From positions 124,001 through 188,000 of the forward strand of contig NZ_JAUXVZ010000055.1 in assembly GCF_030680185.1 (NCBI RefSeq): 64,000 bases of DNA. Reading direction: 5' to 3'. Below are positions 60,697 through 64,000 of the stretch, piece after piece; the first letter of the stretch is position 1; each line of letters opens with the position of its first letter. A model generated the notes under the pieces. That model saw only the letters and a program-made list of their open reading frames with translations. It had not been told where the DNA came from and made no database searches. The stretch comes from Phenylobacterium sp. (GTDB lineage Bacteria > Pseudomonadota > Alphaproteobacteria > Caulobacterales > Caulobacteraceae). The translations under genes and the position numbers were made by a program.

Positions 60697-62319
60697 TCAC
60701 TCGGATATAAGGAAGGGCTCTGCTATGCGTTCAACCATCGCACGCAAATCCTTGTACTTAAGCTGGAAGAACTCCCTCTTGCCGCTCAAACGGTAGGGTC
60801 CAAGCGCCTCATGGATTAACCGCTCAACAGCGAGCGGCTGGGTAACTCGCCATTCTTCGACTACTAGGAACTGATCAGGCTGACCGGTGCTAGCCGACAG
60901 TTCCTGCGCACGGTCGTCAGTGGAGCGTGTAGTCATACCAATCTTGAATACGTCACGTGCGTGGGCGGCAGAACGCAAAGTGTAAATCCAGCCATCGTCC
61001 GCGCCGCCGACGCCTAGGTCGACCACATCGATACGAAGTTCCCCTGCCTGTTCTAGGGACGGGGACTCCAGCCATGTAAGGTCCTTGGTCACCCACGTCT
61101 TGCCATGCAGCACATTATCGTGCTTGTCAGCGCCAACGCTGTCGGCGTCTAGAGCTTTCCAGTATCCGGATGTCTCTCGCTTCAATCCACTGCGCTTTAG
61201 GGTTGCCGCCACTTCCCGATTCAACGGCTCCGTAGAAATTGTAAGCACCTCTCGATAGAGCGGCCGATGGACTCGCTCTAAGTGATTTATCTGAGAGGAA
61301 ACTCGCAGTGGAAGCTTCTCTGTGCGAAGCCGGGTTGGGTGGCGCTCCACCCTTACGTCATCAATCGCCGAGTCGAAGTAACCCGGCAGACCGCAAAGCT
61401 GGACCGTCAGCTCTATTAAGTCTGCATACTCTTTCAGACGCGAATCGTTGGATTCCTGATAAGATTCATGATCTTCTGGTATCAGGATACGCAAGTCTTC
61501 GTACACAATTGGATCGTCGTGCGCGACGAGAAACGCGTCAGATCGTTCTTGAAGCAGGTAAGTTGAATGCCTCTTACGACCATCTATATCGATATGCATT
61601 AATACCAGAAGCGGCGCTCGAGACTGGTCACCAAAGAACGGCTCTGGACTTAAGTCCTCCTTTTCGATGCCCTCCAGCAAGAACTCCCTTCCGGGCCAGA
61701 TTTGCATAGGGCCCCTGGAGGGTTCCGAGTCCGATGTCACGGCGTCTGCCGGCTCTCCAAACAGCGAACAGACAGAAAGAATTGATCCCTGCCGAACCAT
61801 CGCCAACCCGCCAAACAGCACCTGGCTGAGTCCAGGCAGCTGAACGCCCGATGGGCTACCCAATTGATTAAATGCATAGATTTTAAATTCATCTAGGCGC
61901 GCCAAACCATCCCAATCGAGCTCCACGCCCGGAGTGGTGAGGTGGTCTAGGTATTGAGACAGCGCAAATGCATGCATCGTCTCCGGAAGCAAAACAAACA
62001 ACATCGCCAGCTCATCTGGCTCTATGAATCCCTGCATCACGTTAAATGACAGGGGCTGCTCCGCACCGAACGTTTTGAACGTTCTATTGTTATACTCTAA
62101 TAGAAAATATCTTAGATAGTTGTCTATATACCCACCAACGCCGTTTGCGCGGTATGCGTTCGCCAACGCTTGAGTGCGTCTGGCTTGCTCTTTGAAGGCC
62201 GGGGTATGCCGAACCTGCTCATATTGGGCCTGAAGGACCGGGTCATCAGGTCTTATTGAGGCCGCTTTCATGAATGTCATGAAACGAGCCGAACGCGCGC
62301 GAGCGTAGTCAGAAGTCAT
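60697..62319 (-). CDS. Unknown protein with C-terminal GIY-YIG (T5orf172-like) domain, in a low-GC islet
   Basis: The 540-residue product ends in a T5orf172/Mug113-like GIY-YIG unit (residues ~443-540): GWIYTL (Tyr446), F-K-I-G-M-T-T-R-S (Lys459-Gly461), a Glu in VERLIHEAL (Glu499) and the R-E-F-F close. GIY-YIG proteins are nucleases. The ~440 residues before it (with GYIDNYLRYFLLEYNN and HGKTWVTKDLTWLE) match no family I know. Base composition is clearly lower in GC than on either side, with AT-rich codons absent elsewhere, so it is probably acquired. It stands alone between catabolic genes. No clear ribosome binding site is seen before the ATG at 62319. Confidence 0.8.
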   Translation of the reverse strand: MTSDYARARSARFMTFMKAASIRPDDPVLQAQYEQVRHTPAFKEQARRTQALANAYRANGVGGYIDNYLRYFLLEYNNRTFKTFGAEQPLSFNVMQGFIEPDELAMLFVLLPETMHAFALSQYLDHLTTPGVELDWDGLARLDEFKIYAFNQLGSPSGVQLPGLSQVLFGGLAMVRQGSILSVCSLFGEPADAVTSDSEPSRGPMQIWPGREFLLEGIEKEDLSPEPFFGDQSRAPLLVLMHIDIDGRKRHSTYLLQERSDAFLVAHDDPIVYEDLRILIPEDHESYQESNDSRLKEYADLIELTVQLCGLPGYFDSAIDDVRVERHPTRLRTEKLPLRVSSQINHLERVHRPLYREVLTISTEPLNREVAATLKRSGLKRETSGYWKALDADSVGADKHDNVLHGKTWVTKDLTWLESPSLEQAGELRIDVVDLGVGGADDGWIYTLRSAAHARDVFKIGMTTRSTDDRAQELSASTGQPDQFLVVEEWRVTQPLAVERLIHEALGPYRLSGKREFFQLKYKDLRAMVERIAEPFLISE

Positions 62320-62323
62320 AGCG

Positions 62324-62332
62324 CCGATCGAT
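62324..62332. repeat. 9-bp direct repeat flanking the low-GC islet (right copy)
   Basis: CCGATCGAT, identical to the copy at 60646-60654. It lies 4 bases upstream of the GIY-YIG gene start codon. Confidence 0.35.
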
Positions 62333-62462
62333 ATGGGCGATGAGCCAAGGCCCTAGGCAGCCGTCAGCCTACCAGCGCATAAGCGCCCAATGGAAGGACC
62401 AGTTCGCCCTCCGCTATCCGGAGGTTTCGCGGCAATGGTCACCCCATCCACCTCGCCCCCCC

Positions 62463-63275
62463 TCAAAACGGCTTGTCCCCCGCCACAGTCACCCGAAACC
62501 CTGACCGCGTGTCGGGGAAGTAGTCCCAGATGGCCTGGTGCCAGGTGCAGCGGTTGTCCCAGAAGGCCACCGAATTCGCCCGCCAGCGGAAGCGGACCTG
62601 GTAGTTGGGGTTCATGCAGTGGACGTAGAGGAAGTTGAGGATGGCCGCGCTCTCGTCCTCGGGCATGCCCTCGATGTGGGTGGTGTAGGACGGGTTGACG
62701 AAGATCAGCTTCTTGCCCGTCACCGGATGGGTGCGGACGACCGGATGGACCGAGCGGTTGTACTTGCGGTCCAGGTCCGGGAAGAGCTTCTGATAGACCG
62801 GGTTGGCGTCGTGGACGGCCTGCAGCCCCTCCAGATAGACCTTCATCCGGTCCGACAGGGTGTCATAGGCCGCATACATCGAGGCGAAGACCGTGTCGCC
62901 GCCGCTCTCGGGCACGACGGGCATGTAGAGGATCGAGCCCAGCGGCGGCGCAGGGTCGCAGGTCAGGTCGGAGTGCCAGTTCTCGCCGGCCACGAACTTG
63001 GAGTCCGCATCGGCGTGGATGGCGACGATCTCGGGATGGCCCTCGATGCCGGGAATGGCCGAGTGGATGGCCAGTTCGCCGAACAATCGGCCCACCGCCT
63101 TGTGGGCGTCGTGGTCCATCTCCTGGTCGCGGAAAAACAGCACCTGGTGGTTGGCCAGGGCCTCGCGCAGCTCGGCGGTCTGTCGGTTGCTGAGCGGCTT
63201 GCCGAGATCGAGCCCGAACACCTCGGCGCCGATCCGGCGGGTCATCGGCTTCACGTCCAGAACTTCGTAGCCCAT
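62463..63275 (-). CDS. TauD/TfdA-family 2-oxoglutarate dioxygenase (second)
   Basis: The 270-residue product has Fe(II) ligands His101-x-Asp103 (NWHSDLTC) and the distal His in W-D-N-R-C-T-W-H, with the 2-oxoglutarate Arg in R-S-G-F-R-V-T (~260). It is closer to taurine/alkylsulfonate dioxygenases in layout (ALANHQVLFFRDQ near the start, HPVVRTHPVTGKK). The substrate cannot be named. It begins 14 bases after the flavin reductase stop, in the same direction. It differs clearly in sequence from the first TauD at 58.8 kb. Confidence 0.92.
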   Translation of the reverse strand: MGYEVLDVKPMTRRIGAEVFGLDLGKPLSNRQTAELREALANHQVLFFRDQEMDHDAHKAVGRLFGELAIHSAIPGIEGHPEIVAIHADADSKFVAGENWHSDLTCDPAPPLGSILYMPVVPESGGDTVFASMYAAYDTLSDRMKVYLEGLQAVHDANPVYQKLFPDLDRKYNRSVHPVVRTHPVTGKKLIFVNPSYTTHIEGMPEDESAAILNFLYVHCMNPNYQVRFRWRANSVAFWDNRCTWHQAIWDYFPDTRSGFRVTVAGDKPF

Positions 63276-63289
63276 GGTCTTTGACCTTC

Positions 63290-63808
63290 TTAGTCCTCGG
63301 AGCCCAGGAAGCGGCCCTGGCAGTAGATGAGGGGGTCGCCCGGGGTCGCCTGGATGTTCAGGCCCCGGCCGATCAGGATGTCGTGGTCGCCGGCCGCGTG
63401 CAGCGAGTGCAGCCGGCAGTCGATGCTGGCCAGGGCGCCGGCGATCTGCGGCGCGCCCAGGGTTCCCGGCGTGATCTCCACCTCGGCGAAGCGGTCGGTG
63501 GCGCCGGGGCCGGCGAACAGGCGGGCCAAATCCCCCTGCTCGGCCGACAGGATGTTGATGCAGAAATGGCCCGAGCGCTTCACCGCCGCCCGGGTCCGGC
63601 TCTTGTGGTCCAGGCAGACCAGCAGCAGCGGCGGATCCAGCGACACCGAGGAGAAGGCGCTGACCGTCGTGCCCACGGGCTGGCCCGCCTCGTCCTGGGT
63701 GGTGACGATGACCACACCGCTGGCGAAGCTGCCCATGGTGTTGCGCCAGACCCGCGGGTCCAGGGGCTGGGAGACTTCCAGATCGCCGAACACAGACGTC
63801 CCCCCCAT
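63290..63808 (-). CDS. Flavin reductase domain protein
   Basis: The 172-residue product has the flavin-reductase split barrel: ASGVVIVTTQDEAGQPVGTT (~29-48), S-S-V-S-L-D-P-P-L-L-L-V-C-L (~53-66) and HDILIGRGLNIQA near the end. It uses NAD(P)H to make reduced FMN or FAD for a partner monooxygenase. Its ATG overlaps the stop of the upstream gene (TGATG), so that gene may encode the partner. Confidence 0.9.
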   Translation of the reverse strand: MGGTSVFGDLEVSQPLDPRVWRNTMGSFASGVVIVTTQDEAGQPVGTTVSAFSSVSLDPPLLLVCLDHKSRTRAAVKRSGHFCINILSAEQGDLARLFAGPGATDRFAEVEITPGTLGAPQIAGALASIDCRLHSLHAAGDHDILIGRGLNIQATPGDPLIYCQGRFLGSED

Positions 63809-64000
63809 CAGTCGTTGCCGAACGGGTTGTCGCCATAGACGGGCGCGCGGCGGCTCGCAGCCTCGCCGGTCTCGGCCCGGCCGCAGACGGCCAGCGCCGT
63901 GAGCGCATAGACCAGCGCGCTATCGGTGAGGTCCTTGGGGCTGGGGCGCCAGCGCTTGAAGCCGGTGGTGATGGCCGGGATGCGGTGCATGTTGAAGACG
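63808..64000 (-). CDS. Unidentified protein, C-terminal end only (cut by window edge)
   Basis: The frame is open through the window edge and ends at 63808, giving about 63 C-terminal residues (for example RIPAITTGFKRWRPSPKDL and SALVYALTALAVC). An ATG at 63990 is in frame but is probably internal. The product is not recognised. The 1-base overlap with a flavin reductase makes a flavin-dependent monooxygenase a reasonable guess, not supported by a motif. Confidence 0.6.
   Translation of the reverse strand, partial: VFNMHRIPAITTGFKRWRPSPKDLTDSALVYALTALAVCGRAETGEAASRRAPVYGDNPFGND

Overview
The window is GC-rich, densely packed bacterial chromosome of an aerobic or microaerobic alphaproteobacterium. 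Three TonB-dependent receptors, a FecI/FecR/STN-receptor trio, FixLJ-FixK oxygen signalling, an MCE/Mla lipid-transport operon and the style of the sulfur operon fit the Caulobacteraceae. A Phenylobacterium-, Caulobacter- or Brevundimonas-like organism is my inference; no rRNA or species marker is present to prove it.

Region by region. 0-2 kb: a clipped Lrp/AsnC regulator, a GST remnant, an acyl-CoA thioesterase and an exported unknown. 2-13.6 kb: ECF sigma factor, FecR anti-sigma factor, two TonB receptors, an exported S9 peptidase, an amidase and a PaiB-like protein, which together look like regulated uptake and breakdown of a peptide or amide. 13.5-16.7 kb: AraC regulator, HSL-type esterase, YdcF-like protein and hypotheticals. 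16.9-20.4 kb: a four-gene MCE operon (STAS-permease, ATPase, MCE protein, lipoprotein). 20.4-24.7 kb: FolD, Nudix, S1/P1 nuclease, GST, 3D-domain protein, P-loop ATPase. 24.7-29.7 kb: an assimilatory sulfur operon (cobA, DUF2849, cysI, DUF934, cysH) followed by fpr. 29.9-36.5 kb: LysR regulator, chorismate mutase, tRNA-Lys(CTT), Hpt protein, MASE1 hybrid kinase, TPR/glycosyltransferase-like protein and a NaChBac-type sodium channel. 36.6-43.5 kb: siderophore receptor, acyl-CoA dehydrogenase, PurU, cytochrome b561 and lipoprotein cytochrome c', cold-shock protein. 43.9-47.7 kb: an unusual SDR-SPW-VKOR fusion, a small cytochrome c, a 34-residue membrane peptide and a LysE exporter. 47.7-53.5 kb: FixL, FixJ, a receiver-only protein, a flavodoxin-fold reductase, FixK and HemN, with two FNR/FixK-type boxes. 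53.5-64 kb: a PfkB kinase, then a catabolic region (Rieske oxygenase, LigB-type extradiol dioxygenase, amidase, AraC; divergent TauD and SDR; a second TauD and a flavin reductase).

The catabolic region is interrupted by one low-GC gene encoding a GIY-YIG (T5orf172-like) protein of otherwise unknown function, bracketed by a 9-bp direct repeat. It and the SDR-SPW-VKOR fusion are the most unusual genes here. Two copies of a palindromic intergenic repeat, each directly after a stop codon, are the clearest non-coding signal. Functional statements rest on motif recognition by eye; no database search was run.
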